The notes under the pieces were generated by a model. It did not search any database. It was given only the letters and a program-made list of their open reading frames with translations, and was not told where the DNA came from. From positions 186,001 to 250,000 of the forward strand of contig NZ_JAMKMS010000007.1 of NCBI RefSeq assembly GCF_023634655.1: a stretch of DNA of 64,000 nt, given 5' to 3'. Source of the stretch: Vibrio methylphosphonaticus. GTDB taxonomy: Bacteria; Pseudomonadota; Gammaproteobacteria; Enterobacterales; Vibrionaceae. Shown here piece by piece: positions 36,886 to 46,910 of the stretch (within the stretch, counting starts at the first letter, position 1; the number at the start of each line of letters is the position of its first letter). The translations under genes were made by a program, and so were the position numbers.

Positions 36886-36918
36886 AATTATGACAGTAAT
36901 ATGACGATATTATGTCAC
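36886..36918 (-). promoter_or_regulatory. Triple Pho-box units upstream of nptA
   Basis: Read on the minus strand, three consecutive 11-base units are GTGACATAATA, TCGTCATATTA and CTGTCATAATT. These match the 11-base PhoB half-site pattern (CTGTCATAwAw). Phosphate-starvation control of nptA is inferred. Confidence 0.65.
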
Positions 36919-37207
36919 TCATCAATTACTGCGATATTTGTTGTTTTTTAAATTTAAAAATCGCAATATGTAATCTTAAATATTTGATTTTTAATGGTTA
37001 AATTTATATCGAGAAAAGTAGATAAATAGAGGTTTTTTAATGAAAAAATTCGATTTTATCGTTCTTTGCCGATATGAATATGACAAGTATGACAGTTATA
37101 ACTTCGGCAAAAACGATGTCTTTTGTTGTTTACTGCGGTTTTATCGATAATTGATGGGTTGGAGAGATTTTGTTATAAAAGAGGAGATAACTTTAAGGCG
37201 GTAAGTC
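36919..37207. promoter_or_regulatory. nptA-nhaR intergenic rest with second Pho-like motif and a small ORF
   Basis: AATATGACAAGTATGACAGT (37078-37097) gives two more TGTCATA-type elements on the minus strand, spaced 10 bases. A possible 36-codon ORF (37040-37150) behind AGAGG overlaps them. The nhaR promoter and GAGGAG-rich leader complete the stretch. Confidence 0.4.
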
Positions 37208-38101
37208 ATGTCACATTTAAATTATAACCACGTGTACTATTTTTGGATGGTGTGTAAACAAGGGTCAGTAACGAAGGCGGCAGATGCACTGTTTTTAACG
37301 CCTCAAACAGTAACCGGGCAGATTAAAGCGCTAGAAGAAAGAATGGATGGCAAGTTAACGAAGCGCAATGGAAGAAGCGTAGAGCCGACAGAGTTAGGCC
37401 AACTTGTTTATAAATATGCGGATCGTATGTTTGGCTTGAGTTATGAAATGCTCGATATTGTCAATTATAGTCAGCGTTCGAATATTCTTTTTGATGTGGG
37501 CGTCGCAGACGCGTTATCAAAACGTTTAGTGAGCAAAATACTTATGACCACAATTCCTGATGATAACAGTATTCATTTAAGGTGTTTTGAGTCGACTCAT
37601 GAAATGTTATTGGAACAGCTTTCTCAACATAAGCTCGATATGATTTTGTCGGACTGCCCCGTAGACTCCAGTCAAAGCCCAGGCCTGTTTAGTAAGAAGC
37701 TTGGAGAAAGCCGGATGAGCTTTTTTACTTCCGGTCATGTTGAGAGCGGACACTTTCCTGAAATATTAGAACAAAGGAAGCTGCTTATTCCTGGCAGCCG
37801 AACATCGATGGGACGAAAAATTCACCAATGGTTTGATCGACAAGGTATTCAGCCTAACATTTTAGGTGAATTTGATGATGTCGCCTTGATGAAAGCCTTC
37901 TCCATGTACAAAGAAGATGTCATTTTTTTAGCACCGAGCTTGTACATGTCTGAGATCTCCGATCGGCGTCCACTTCAGCATATTGGCGATATCGATGACC
38001 TTAAAGAAGAATATTATGTCATTTTCGCAGAGCGGATGATTCAGCACCCTGCGGTTAAAGGCGTATGCGAGGCGGACTTTAGTGAGCTACTGAATGTTTA
38101 G
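37208..38101 (+). CDS. nhaR: NhaR LysR-type regulator
   Basis: This 297-residue protein has a LysR HTH at 1-60 ([40 protein letters not shown]) and an effector domain after about 90. The first 20 residues are the hallmark of NhaR, which activates the sodium/proton antiporter gene nhaA in response to sodium and pH. No nhaA is adjacent here. The same nptA-nhaR-hlyU order occurs in V. cholerae. Confidence 0.92.
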   Translation: MSHLNYNHVYYFWMVCKQGSVTKAADALFLTPQTVTGQIKALEERMDGKLTKRNGRSVEPTELGQLVYKYADRMFGLSYEMLDIVNYSQRSNILFDVGVADALSKRLVSKILMTTIPDDNSIHLRCFESTHEMLLEQLSQHKLDMILSDCPVDSSQSPGLFSKKLGESRMSFFTSGHVESGHFPEILEQRKLLIPGSRTSMGRKIHQWFDRQGIQPNILGEFDDVALMKAFSMYKEDVIFLAPSLYMSEISDRRPLQHIGDIDDLKEEYYVIFAERMIQHPAVKGVCEADFSELLNV

Positions 38102-38185
38102 TAAGCGACGGAATGTTTAGTGACGGAAGTAGGTTGCCTATCGTTAAGGATAATGAATTTGTTTAAAAACTGTTACGCAGTTTGA

Positions 38186-38239
38186 TTATAGCCATGTAAA
38201 ATGTGATGAATTGTATTAATCAACAAGGCATGGCTATAA
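38186..38239 (+). promoter_or_regulatory. 11-bp inverted repeat upstream of hlyU
   Basis: TTATAGCCATG (38186-38196) and CATGGCTATAA (38229-38239) are perfect inverted arms 32 bases apart, with the right arm 46 bases before the hlyU ATG. It is a candidate operator, perhaps for HlyU itself, or a cruciform or hairpin element. Assigned by pattern. Confidence 0.5.
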
Positions 38240-38285
38240 AGACAAAAGCTCGTGTCTGATGTCGCTGAAAATAAAGAGGTTAAAT

Positions 38286-38585
38286 ATGAATTTGCAGGAG
38301 ATGGAAAAAAACGCACCGCAAGCGGTTGTTCTCCTAAAAGCGATGGCCAACGAGCGTCGTCTGCAAATACTTTGTATGCTGCATAATACGGAGTTATCGG
38401 TTGGTGAGCTATGTGATGACTTAAAGCTGAGCCAATCTGCACTCTCACAGCATTTGGCATGGTTGCGTCGGGATGGGCTGGTCTCGACTCGAAAAGAGGC
38501 TCAGACGGTATACTACACCTTGAGCAGCGCCGAAGTTCGTCAAATGATAGAGCTATTACATGGCTTGTATTGTAAAGAAGACTAA
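38286..38585 (+). CDS. hlyU: HlyU, ArsR-family virulence regulator
   Basis: The protein has 99 residues from the ATG at 38286 behind AGAGG; an upstream in-frame ATG adds nine unlikely residues. Winged HTH: KAMANERRLQILCMLHNTEL, SVGELCDDLKLSQSALSQHL, AWLRRDGLVSTRKEAQTVYY. The sequence is close to HlyU of V. vulnificus and V. cholerae, which displaces H-NS to turn on hemolysin and RTX toxin genes. No metal-site cysteine pair of classical ArsR is present at the alpha-3 helix beyond one C in GELCDDL. Confidence 0.92.
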   Translation: MNLQEMEKNAPQAVVLLKAMANERRLQILCMLHNTELSVGELCDDLKLSQSALSQHLAWLRRDGLVSTRKEAQTVYYTLSSAEVRQMIELLHGLYCKED

Positions 38586-38661
38586 AGCAGCGCGGTGTGA
38601 AGGGTTATTGTAAAGTGAACATAGTTCTTCATGAGTAAGCCAATAGAAAAACGATAGATAC

Positions 38662-38688
38662 AAAAAAACCGGCCAAGGCCGGTTTTTT
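38662..38688. terminator. Bidirectional terminator between hlyU and rpsT
   Basis: AAAAAACCGGCC and GGCCGGTTTTTT with an AA loop; works for both convergent genes. Confidence 0.93.
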
Positions 38689-38707
38689 AATGCAAATCAA
38701 ATTCTAA

Positions 38708-38968
38708 TTAAAGAGCTTTGATTGCTGCAGTGAAGCGAGACTTATGACGAGCTGCTTTATTCTTATGAATAAGGCCTTTAGTCGCCATACGGTCTAGAAG
38801 AGGTGTAACTTCAACTAGTGCCGCTGTTGCTGCTTCTTTATCGCCTGCTTCAATAGCAGCGATAGTTTTTTTCATGTAAGTGCGCATCATAGAACGACGG
38901 CTAGCATTGTGCTGACGACGTTTCTCAGCTTGGATAGCGCGCTTCTTAGCAGATTTACTGTTTGCCAA
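38708..38968 (-). CDS. rpsT: Ribosomal protein S20 (TTG start)
   Basis: This 86-residue, strongly basic 30S protein reads (M)[20 protein letters not shown]. The start is a TTG at 38968, where the known S20 sequence begins. The ATG at 38983 would add five foreign residues. UUG initiation and autoregulation of rpsT are known from E. coli, and the same codon is kept here. It faces the murJ promoter across a divergent gap. Confidence 0.95.
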   Translation of the reverse strand: MANSKSAKKRAIQAEKRRQHNASRRSMMRTYMKKTIAAIEAGDKEAATAALVEVTPLLDRMATKGLIHKNKAARHKSRFTAAIKAL

Positions 38969-39226
38969 GGGTCTAACTCCCAAAAACTTAGTTCGGTGAC
39001 AATTTAAGGGCGAGGAATATCCTCTATTTGAACTTAAATGTCAACTGATTTGTGCAAAAACCCAACGATATAAAACAAGTTTTGATATCTGGAGGTCTTC
39101 GCGGTTAAGATGGCGGGGATTCTAACAGTATTTTTCAACCAATGCTAATACTAATCCGCTCTTCAATAACAAAGACGATAGAAACCTTTCTGTGACAAGG
39201 TATTAGCAAGGTAATTAGGGGTTCAA

Positions 39227-40789
39227 GTGAGTAAGAGGCTTCTTAAGTCAGGCATGATTGTGAGTGCAATGACACTTGTGTCCCGAGTATTGGGACTGGT
39301 TCGCGATGTGGTCGTGGCAAATTTAATGGGAGCTGGCGCCAGTGCGGATGTGTTCTTTTTTGCCAATAAAATACCTAACTTTTTACGTCGCCTGTTTGCT
39401 GAAGGTGCGTTTTCGCAAGCTTTTGTACCGGTATTGACAGAGTACCATGCCGCTGGTGACAAAGATAAAACTCGAGACCTAATCGCTAAGGCGTCAGGGA
39501 CACTGGGCGTGCTCGTTTCGATAGTGACATTGTTTGGTGTCCTGGGCTCGGGTGTCGTGACCGCGTTATTCGGTTTTGGTTGGTTTCTAGATTGGCTTAA
39601 TGATGGACCCGCTGCGCCTAAGTTTGAGCTGGCCAGCTTAATGCTGAAGATCACTTTCCCCTATCTATGGTTTATTACTTTTGTCGCCTTATCCGGTGCC
39701 ATTCTTAATACCTTAGGGAAATTTGCGGTGTCATCGTTTACGCCTGTTTTTCTCAATGTGATGATTATTGGTAGTGCTTGGTTTATAGCCCCTGGTCTTG
39801 AACAGCCTGAAATTGGTTTGGCAATTGGTGTTTTTCTCGGTGGCTTTGTGCAGTTTGTGTTTCAAATTCCTTTCCTGATGAAGGCGGGCGTATTAGTGAA
39901 ACCTAAATGGGGGTGGCGTGATCCTGGCGTTGTTAAAATTCGCACCCTCATGATTCCTGCTTTATTCGGTGTGTCGGTAAGCCAAATTAATTTGTTGTTT
40001 GACACCTTTATTGCCAGCTTCCTTGCTACTGGCTCCATCAGCTGGTTGTATTATTCTGATCGTTTACTAGAGTTCCCGTTAGGGTTGTTTGGGATTGCGA
40101 TTGCCACCGTTATTCTTCCCGCGTTATCTCGAAAACACGTTGATGCCCACAGCCAAGGCTTTGCGTCGACGATGGATTGGGGGGTGAGAATGGTCGTGCT
40201 GCTTGGGTTACCCGCTATGCTCGGTTTAATGGTGCTTGCGAAGCCAATGTTGATGGTGTTATTCATGCGTGGTGAGTTTACCCCTCATGATGTCGAGCAA
40301 GCGTCGATGTCTTTACTGGCTTATGCGTCAGGGCTGCTCAACTTCATGTTAATTAAAGTGTTGGCACCGGGCTATTTCTCGCGACAGGACACGAGAACAC
40401 CGGTTAAGTATGGCATTATCGCAATGGCCTCTAATATGGTGTTTAACGCGATATTCGCGTATTTCTATGGTTATGTTGGTCTTGCGATGGCGACAGCCTT
40501 ATCGGCATTGGTCAATATGGTGCTGTTGTATCGAGGTCTGCATATTCAACAGGTATACCGAGTAACCAAACAAACGCTGATTTTTATAGCCAAACTAGCG
40601 CTCAGCGCCATCGTGATGGTTGCGGTGGTTGTATGGCGTTTAGATGACATGCAACAGTGGTTATCTTGGGGGCTCCCACAGCGCGTAACCACGCTAACAA
40701 TGTTGATTGTACTTGGTGGGGCAAGCTACCTATTTACACTCTTGCTACTTGGCATTAGAGTGAAGGATTTAAAAGCAGCGACAGATTAG
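39227..40789 (+). CDS. murJ: MurJ lipid II flippase
   Basis: This 520-residue MOP-superfamily membrane protein with 14 helices starts with GTG at 39227. N-terminal SGMIVSAMTLVSRVLGLVRD, then ADVFFFANKIPNFLRRLFAEGAFSQAFVP are the family signature. It flips lipid II across the inner membrane for peptidoglycan synthesis. It heads murJ-ribF-ileS-lspA-fkpB-ispH, the conserved E. coli-like order with rpsT divergent. Confidence 0.95.
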   Translation: MSKRLLKSGMIVSAMTLVSRVLGLVRDVVVANLMGAGASADVFFFANKIPNFLRRLFAEGAFSQAFVPVLTEYHAAGDKDKTRDLIAKASGTLGVLVSIVTLFGVLGSGVVTALFGFGWFLDWLNDGPAAPKFELASLMLKITFPYLWFITFVALSGAILNTLGKFAVSSFTPVFLNVMIIGSAWFIAPGLEQPEIGLAIGVFLGGFVQFVFQIPFLMKAGVLVKPKWGWRDPGVVKIRTLMIPALFGVSVSQINLLFDTFIASFLATGSISWLYYSDRLLEFPLGLFGIAIATVILPALSRKHVDAHSQGFASTMDWGVRMVVLLGLPAMLGLMVLAKPMLMVLFMRGEFTPHDVEQASMSLLAYASGLLNFMLIKVLAPGYFSRQDTRTPVKYGIIAMASNMVFNAIFAYFYGYVGLAMATALSALVNMVLLYRGLHIQQVYRVTKQTLIFIAKLALSAIVMVAVVVWRLDDMQQWLSWGLPQRVTTLTMLIVLGGASYLFTLLLLGIRVKDLKAATD

Positions 40790-40858
40790 CAATGTTTCGT
40801 TATAATCCGTCGGTTTCACACTGCTATTATTAACTTCAACAGGTGGTTTAGTCGTTTC

Positions 40859-41794
40859 ATGGAACTTATTCGAGGCATCCACAACCTAAAAGATCAACAT
40901 CATGGCTGTGTGTTGACGATTGGTAATTTCGATGGTGTACATTTAGGTCACCAACGTGTACTCGAACAGGTAAAAAAGAAAGCACAGCTTTTGAATTTAC
41001 CTTCTGTGGTAATGACATTTGAACCGCAACCGATGGAGTTATTTGCCAAAGATAAGGCACCGGCACGTTTAACACGCTTACGTGATAAGTTTGAACTACT
41101 AGGGCACATGGACATAGACCGTTTGCTTTGTGTTAACTTCAATCGTCACTTTGCGGATCTATCACCAGAATCATTCGTACGTGATTTATTGGTGGATAAA
41201 CTCGGTGTTAAATACTTGGTAATTGGTGATGACTTTCGGTTTGGTAAAGGCCGATTAGGTAACTTTGACATGCTTAAGCAAGCTGGAGAGCAGTTTGGCT
41301 TTGAGGTTGTCAATACACATAGTTTTCGTGTCGGTGAGGCACGGGTCAGCAGTACAGCAATTCGTCACGCATTAGCGAATGATGAACTTGATGCAAGTGC
41401 AAAAATGCTGGGGCGAAACTATACCTTATCGGGCCGGGTTGCTCACGGGCAAAAATTAGCCCGAGACTTTGGGTTTCCAACGGCTAATGTTTCTTTGAAA
41501 CGCCATGTTTCACCCGTAAGTGGTGTCTATGCAGTGCAGGTAATGGGGGTCGACTCCATACCACGAGGCGGCATAGCCAACATCGGAAATAAACCAACCG
41601 TCAATGGTACTAAGCAAGACTTAGAAGTGCATGTATTTGACTTTGAAGGCGATCTTTACGGAAAGCAAATTGAAGTCGCATTACTTCACAAAATACGTAA
41701 TGAGAAGAAATTTGGCTCATTACAGCTGTTAAAACAGCAAATAGAATTGGATGCTGAAGTCGCAAGGGTGTGGCTACTTCAGTGTATGGGTTAG
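40859..41794 (+). CDS. ribF: RibF bifunctional flavokinase/FAD synthetase
   Basis: This 311-residue protein has ATG at 40859 behind AGGTGG. The N-terminal nucleotidyltransferase domain (about 14-170) shows GNFDGVHLGHQRVL and RVSSTAIRHAL. The C-terminal riboflavin kinase domain (about 185-308) holds GRVAHGQKLARDFGFPTANV and GIANIGNKPTVNGT. It makes FMN then FAD. It lies between murJ and ileS, as in E. coli. Confidence 0.95.
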   Translation: MELIRGIHNLKDQHHGCVLTIGNFDGVHLGHQRVLEQVKKKAQLLNLPSVVMTFEPQPMELFAKDKAPARLTRLRDKFELLGHMDIDRLLCVNFNRHFADLSPESFVRDLLVDKLGVKYLVIGDDFRFGKGRLGNFDMLKQAGEQFGFEVVNTHSFRVGEARVSSTAIRHALANDELDASAKMLGRNYTLSGRVAHGQKLARDFGFPTANVSLKRHVSPVSGVYAVQVMGVDSIPRGGIANIGNKPTVNGTKQDLEVHVFDFEGDLYGKQIEVALLHKIRNEKKFGSLQLLKQQIELDAEVARVWLLQCMG

Positions 41795-41856
41795 TGGAAG
41801 ATTCCACCGCTAACATAATGTCTAACTGTCGCCCAATACAACGGAATTAAGAATCG

Positions 41857-44697
41857 ATGAGTGAGTATAAAGATACCCTGAACCTACCTGAAACAGGGTT
41901 TCCTATGCGCGGTAATTTGGCTAATCGTGAGCCAGAGATGCTGAAGCGTTGGTATAAAGAAGATCTTTACGGTGAAATCCGTAAGGCTAAAAAAGGCAAA
42001 AAGTCATTTGTTTTACATGATGGCCCTCCATACGCGAACGGTGATATTCATATCGGCCACGCACTGAACAAGATTCTTAAAGACATTATTATTAAATCCA
42101 AAACCCTTTCTGGTTTTGATGCGCCTTACATTCCTGGCTGGGATTGTCACGGTCTTCCTATCGAATTGATGGTAGAGAAGAAAAAAGGCAAGCCTGGACA
42201 GAAGATCACTGCAGCGGAATTCCGTGAAGAATGTCGTAAATATGCGGCAGGGCAAGTAGAAGGTCAAAAAGAGAGCTTTAAGCGTCTTGGTATCATGGGC
42301 GAGTGGGATAAACCTTACCGCACAATGGACTTTGGTACCGAAGCTAACATCATTCGCGCACTAGGCAAGATCGCCGACAACGGTCACTTGCTAAAAGGTT
42401 TTAAACCCGTTCATTGGTGTACTGATTGTGGGTCTGCACTGGCTGAAGCCGAAGTAGAATATAAAGATAAAGTGTCGCCATCTATCGATGTTAAATTTAC
42501 TGCCGCAGATGAAGCAGCCGTACTAGAGAAGTTTACTCTAGCTGAAGGTCATGCTGGTCAAGGTGAGCTGTCGATTGTTATTTGGACAACGACGCCTTGG
42601 ACATTGCCTGCTAACCGCGCAGTATGTTTACGCGACGATTTAGAGTATGTATTGATTCAAGTTGAAGCCAAAGGTGATCAGCAAGAGCAACGTATTATCG
42701 TGGCATCTGAACTTGCGAAAGATGTGATGGACCGTGCGGGTATTGAGCACTTCCATAACCTTGGTTTCGCAAAAGGTGAGGAACTCGAATTAGTACAGTT
42801 TAATCACCCGTTTTATGATTTTACTGTACCGGCAATTCTTGGTGACCACGTGACAACAGACTCTGGTACTGGTGTTGTTCATACCGCGCCTGGTCATGGT
42901 CAAGAAGACTTTATTGTTGGTAAAAAATACGGTTTGGAAGTTGCGAACCCTGTTGGTTCTAATGGTGTTTACCTGCCAGATACTGAGCTGTTTGCTGGCC
43001 AGCACGTTTTCAAAGCGAACGATTCTGTTTTAGAAGTACTAAAAGAGAAAGGGGCGTTATTACACCATCACGCGTATGAGCATAGCTACCCGCATTGTTG
43101 GAGACATAAAACGCCAATCATTTTCCGTGCAACACCACAGTGGTTCATCTCGATGGATCAAGCGGGTCTGCGTGCTAAGGCACTAGAATCGATTAAGAGT
43201 GTTGAGTGGATGCCTGAATGGGGTCAAAGCCGTATTGAGGGTATGATTGAAGGTCGCCCTGAGTGGTGTATTTCTCGTCAGCGTACGTGGGGTGTTCCAA
43301 TTGCTCTGTTTGTTCACAAAGAAACAGCAGAACTACACCCAGAGAGCCCAGCTCTTATCGAGAAAGTCGCTAAGCTGGTTGAAGAAAAAGGCATTCAAGC
43401 GTGGTGGGATGTTGATCCTGCAGAGTTGATGGGCGCTGAAGATGCTGAAAAATACGAGAAGGTATTGGATACGCTAGACGTATGGTTTGACTCGGGCGTG
43501 ACGCACTACTCGGTCGTGGACTCTCGCGAAGAGTACAACGGTCATAGTGCCGATCTTTACCTAGAAGGTTCAGATCAACACCGCGGTTGGTTCCAGTCTT
43601 CATTGATTTCATCTATTGCGATGAAAGACGAAGCACCTTACAAAGAAGTGCTGACACACGGTTTCGTTGTTGATGGTAATGGACGTAAGATGTCTAAATC
43701 CATCGGTAACGTTGTCGCACCAAAAGATGTCACCAACAAGCTAGGCGCAGATATCTTACGCCTATGGGTTGCTTCAACCGATTACACGGGTGAAGTTGCG
43801 GTTTCTGATGAGATCCTTAAGCGTTCAGCCGATGCGTACCGTCGTATTCGTAATACAGCACGTTTCTTCCTAGCGAACCTAAACGGCTTTAATCCAGAGA
43901 CCGATTTAGTTCCTGCTGATGAAATGGTGGCATTAGATCGTTGGGCTGTGGGTCGCGCATTTGCGGCGCAAGAAGAGATTGTTAAAGCATACGGTGAGTA
44001 CAATACGCACGGCGTAACTCAGCGTCTAATGCAGTTCTGCTCTATCGAAATGGGTTCTTTCTACCTAGATGTCATTAAAGATCGCCAATACACAGCGAAG
44101 AAGGGCGGTCACGCTCAACGTAGCTGTCAAAGTGCACTTTACTACATTGTTGAAGCGCTGGTTCGTTGGATGGCTCCAATCATGTCATTTACTGCGGATG
44201 AAATCTGGAACGAAATGCCTGGTGCTCGTGATAAGTTTGTTTTCACTGGTGAGTGGTATGAAGGTCTGTTTGACCTTGCAGAGGGTGAAGAGCTAAACAA
44301 TGAGTTTTGGACTCAAATTCAAGCGGTTCGTGGCAGTGTGAACAAGCTGTTGGAAGACGCTCGAAAAGAGAAAACCATTGGCGGTTCATTGCAAGCGGAA
44401 GTAACAATTTTTGCTGATGATACTCTGGCTGCGACGATCAACAAACTAGAAGATGAACTACGATTCGTTCTTCTTACGTCGAAGGCACAAGTGAAGCCGT
44501 TGAGTGATAAAACTGAGGTTGCACACAGCACAGACGTTGAAGGTTTGTTCGTTGAAGTCGCGGCAACGGAAGCTAAGAAATGTGACCGCTGCTGGCACCA
44601 CACGCCTGATGTTGGCACGATTGAAGGTCACGAAGAAATTTGTGGTCGTTGTGTGACTAACGTAGAAGGTGAAGGCGAAGTTCGTAAGTTCGCTTAA
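41857..44697 (+). CDS. ileS: Isoleucyl-tRNA synthetase
   Basis: This 946-residue class I synthetase has the HIGH motif at HIGHALNKI (about residue 66), an editing domain (about 200-400; [14 protein letters not shown] and [12 protein letters not shown]), and KMSKS in [12 protein letters not shown] (about 610). A C-terminal zinc-binding region has CDRCWHH and CGRCV. It is followed after 8 bases by lspA, so the two are co-transcribed. Confidence 0.97.
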   Translation: MSEYKDTLNLPETGFPMRGNLANREPEMLKRWYKEDLYGEIRKAKKGKKSFVLHDGPPYANGDIHIGHALNKILKDIIIKSKTLSGFDAPYIPGWDCHGLPIELMVEKKKGKPGQKITAAEFREECRKYAAGQVEGQKESFKRLGIMGEWDKPYRTMDFGTEANIIRALGKIADNGHLLKGFKPVHWCTDCGSALAEAEVEYKDKVSPSIDVKFTAADEAAVLEKFTLAEGHAGQGELSIVIWTTTPWTLPANRAVCLRDDLEYVLIQVEAKGDQQEQRIIVASELAKDVMDRAGIEHFHNLGFAKGEELELVQFNHPFYDFTVPAILGDHVTTDSGTGVVHTAPGHGQEDFIVGKKYGLEVANPVGSNGVYLPDTELFAGQHVFKANDSVLEVLKEKGALLHHHAYEHSYPHCWRHKTPIIFRATPQWFISMDQAGLRAKALESIKSVEWMPEWGQSRIEGMIEGRPEWCISRQRTWGVPIALFVHKETAELHPESPALIEKVAKLVEEKGIQAWWDVDPAELMGAEDAEKYEKVLDTLDVWFDSGVTHYSVVDSREEYNGHSADLYLEGSDQHRGWFQSSLISSIAMKDEAPYKEVLTHGFVVDGNGRKMSKSIGNVVAPKDVTNKLGADILRLWVASTDYTGEVAVSDEILKRSADAYRRIRNTARFFLANLNGFNPETDLVPADEMVALDRWAVGRAFAAQEEIVKAYGEYNTHGVTQRLMQFCSIEMGSFYLDVIKDRQYTAKKGGHAQRSCQSALYYIVEALVRWMAPIMSFTADEIWNEMPGARDKFVFTGEWYEGLFDLAEGEELNNEFWTQIQAVRGSVNKLLEDARKEKTIGGSLQAEVTIFADDTLAATINKLEDELRFVLLTSKAQVKPLSDKTEVAHSTDVEGLFVEVAATEAKKCDRCWHHTPDVGTIEGHEEICGRCVTNVEGEGEVRKFA

Positions 44698-44705
44698 ACG
44701 ATATA

Positions 44706-45209
44706 ATGACAGAGCAGACGTTTTCATTAAAACAATCTGGAGTCCGCTGGCTATGGCTAGCGGCACTCATTTTCGTTGCCGATATTGCTATCAAGTTAGT
44801 AGTGATGGACAGTATGGGGTATGGATGGGCAAATCGAATTGAGATTTTGCCATTTTTCAATCTTCTGTATGTTCATAACTACGGCGCTGCATTTAGCTTT
44901 TTAAGTGACCAAGCAGGTTGGCAGCGCTGGTTCTTTACTGGTATCGCTTTTGTTGTTACTGGAATGCTGACCTATTGGATGAGCAAATTACCGGCAACAG
45001 AAAAGTGGAACAACATTGCTTATGCCATGATCATTGGTGGTGCTGTTGGTAACGTATTTGATCGCGTTGTACATGGTTATGTCGTAGATTACCTAGACTT
45101 TTACTGGGGAACTTACCACTGGCCAGCTTTTAATCTGGCTGATATGACCATTTGTATTGGTGCTGGCCTGATTATTCTCGACAGTTTCCGAAAAAAACAG
45201 CCGAGTTAG
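44706..45209 (+). CDS. lspA: LspA lipoprotein signal peptidase II
   Basis: This 167-residue membrane aspartyl protease has four membrane helices. The catalytic aspartates are in [20 protein letters not shown] and [15 protein letters not shown], and [20 protein letters not shown] precedes them. It removes signal peptides from diacylglyceryl prolipoproteins made by Lgt. A terminator follows, before fkpB. Confidence 0.96.
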   Translation: MTEQTFSLKQSGVRWLWLAALIFVADIAIKLVVMDSMGYGWANRIEILPFFNLLYVHNYGAAFSFLSDQAGWQRWFFTGIAFVVTGMLTYWMSKLPATEKWNNIAYAMIIGGAVGNVFDRVVHGYVVDYLDFYWGTYHWPAFNLADMTICIGAGLIILDSFRKKQPS

Positions 45210-45230
45210 CGACATAATTAGAATAACCTT

Positions 45231-45266
45231 AAGCGCTGTACGTTGATTCGTACGGCGCTTTTTTAT
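45231..45266 (+). terminator. Terminator between lspA and fkpB
   Basis: AAGCGCTGTACG and CGTACGGCGCTT pair (one G-U) around TTGATT, followed by TTTTAT. It means fkpB-ispH partly relies on another promoter or readthrough. Confidence 0.9.
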
Positions 45267-45325
45267 ATAACAGCGTTTGATAACAATAATTTGCAATAGC
45301 CGTTTGATTACAAGGAAGCCGTGAC

Positions 45326-45757
45326 GTGACAACAATTAAGCAAGATAGCGCAGTGACGCTGCATTTTACCATTAAACTTAAAGATGGCTCCGTTGCAGAT
45401 AGCACTCATAATATGGGTAAGCCAGCAAGGCTTGTGATTGGTGATGGTAGCCTAAGTGACAATTTTGAGCAGTGCTTGATTGGCATGTCTGAATCAGATC
45501 AACAAGCAATAGAACTCAAAGCAGAAGATGCGTTTGGCCTACCAAATCCCGATAATATTCACCATATGGACCGAGCCAAGTTTGTGGGTGACTCTGAGGT
45601 GGAAGTCGGTACAATAATTGCCTTTTCTGGCCCTGATGGGATGGAAATACCAGGCATTATTACTGACATTGCCGGTGACTCTGTGACGGTGGATTTTAAT
45701 CATCCACTTGCGGGACAAGATGTAACATTTGAAGTCGAAATTCTCACGGTAGAATAA
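45326..45757 (+). CDS. fkpB: FkpB/SlpA-type FKBP peptidyl-prolyl isomerase
   Basis: This 143-residue protein starts with GTG at 45326 behind AAGGAAG. FKBP core: VTLHFTIKLKDGSVADSTHN, then FEQCLIGMSESDQQAIELKAE and an inserted IF/chaperone flap (about 70-125). Such SlpA-like proteins act as isomerase and chaperone in the cytoplasm. The lspA-fkpB-ispH order is conserved. Confidence 0.93.
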   Translation: MTTIKQDSAVTLHFTIKLKDGSVADSTHNMGKPARLVIGDGSLSDNFEQCLIGMSESDQQAIELKAEDAFGLPNPDNIHHMDRAKFVGDSEVEVGTIIAFSGPDGMEIPGIITDIAGDSVTVDFNHPLAGQDVTFEVEILTVE

Positions 45758-45806
45758 CGCTCCATAACCCTGTTTCTAAAGAATAAGCAATAATCGGTGT
45801 GTACTG

Positions 45807-46763
45807 ATGAGTAATGACATGAAAATTAAATTAGCAAATCCACGCGGCTTTTGTGCTGGAGTCGATAGAGCAATTAGTATCGTAGAGCGCGCGCTTGAGC
45901 TATATCAGCCACCGATTTATGTTCGCCATGAAGTGGTGCACAACCGTTTTGTTGTTGAAGGTCTCAAGCAGCGAGGCGCGGTGTTTGTCGAGGAGTTAGC
46001 GGAAGTCCCTGATGACAATATCGTTATTTTTTCGGCACATGGTGTATCTCAGGCCGTTCGTAAAGAAGCCAAAGAACGCGAACTCACCGTCTTTGACGCG
46101 ACCTGTCCGTTGGTGACAAAAGTGCATATGGAAGTGGCTCGTGCGAGCCGTAAAAATATGGAAGTGGTACTTATAGGTCATGCTGGGCATCCGGAAGTTG
46201 AAGGAACGATGGGGCAGTATGCCAGCAGCACTGGCGGTATGTATCTCGTTGAGCGCCCAGCGGATGTTGATTTACTGCACGTTAATGACCCTAGTAACTT
46301 GCACTATGTAAGCCAAACGACGTTGTCTGTTGATGAAACCGCCGATGTTATTGAGCGTCTTCGAGAAGTCTTCCCTGAGATCCAAGGGCCGCGTAAAGAT
46401 GATATTTGTTATGCGACGCAAAACCGTCAAGATGCGGTGCGTGAATTAGCCGAAGCGGTGGATGTCATGGTTGTTGTGGGGTCGACGAACTCATCAAACT
46501 CTACTCGCTTAAAAGAACTCGCAGAAAAGCTCGGTACTCCAGCTTATTTAACCGATACCCCTGACCTTATCGATTCGGCATGGTTTGAAGGCAAGGGCAT
46601 AGTGGGGGTTACAGCAGGGGCTTCAGCACCGGAAGAGCTCGTTAATCAAATCATTGATCGCATTCGAGACTTAGGGGCGAGTGACGTTGAAGAAGTCCTA
46701 GGGCGTGAAGAGAACATGTTCTTTGAAGTGCCAAGAGAGTTGCAGATCAAGCAAATCGATTAA
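45807..46763 (+). CDS. ispH: IspH, HMBPP reductase
   Basis: This 318-residue 4Fe-4S enzyme does the last step of the MEP isoprenoid pathway. [18 protein letters not shown] holds the first cluster cysteine, [11 protein letters not shown] the second, and [12 protein letters not shown] follows the third ([11 protein letters not shown]). HEVVHN and the [14 protein letters not shown] loop supply active-site histidines. ATG at 45807; an internal ATG five codons on is possible. Confidence 0.96.
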   Translation: MSNDMKIKLANPRGFCAGVDRAISIVERALELYQPPIYVRHEVVHNRFVVEGLKQRGAVFVEELAEVPDDNIVIFSAHGVSQAVRKEAKERELTVFDATCPLVTKVHMEVARASRKNMEVVLIGHAGHPEVEGTMGQYASSTGGMYLVERPADVDLLHVNDPSNLHYVSQTTLSVDETADVIERLREVFPEIQGPRKDDICYATQNRQDAVRELAEAVDVMVVVGSTNSSNSTRLKELAEKLGTPAYLTDTPDLIDSAWFEGKGIVGVTAGASAPEELVNQIIDRIRDLGASDVEEVLGREENMFFEVPRELQIKQID

Positions 46764-46788
46764 CATCCAGTTTCGAATACGTTAAACG

Positions 46789-46820
46789 AGCCCTAACTGT
46801 ATTGCAGTTGGGGCTTTTTA
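46789..46820 (+). terminator. ispH terminator
   Basis: AGCCCTAACTG and CAGTTGGGGCT pair (one G-U) around TATTG, then TTTTTA. Confidence 0.9.
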
Positions 46821-46861
46821 TTGCTGGTTGTATAGGAATGCCATCTCGGGATAGTGAGTAC

Positions 46862-46893
46862 AAAAAATCCGAGCCCATAAGTAGGCTCGGATT
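46862..46893 (-). terminator. cstA-family gene terminator
   Basis: AATCCGAGCC and GGCTCGGATT form perfect arms; in the minus direction the hairpin runs into TTTTTTG. Confidence 0.9.
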
Positions 46894-46910
46894 AAATAGC
46901 GTCTTTAGGG

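Noticed and set aside
38286..38585. Arsenic or zinc sensor of the ArsR family
   Set aside because: The typical metal-ligand motif is incomplete, and the sequence and neighbours fit HlyU.
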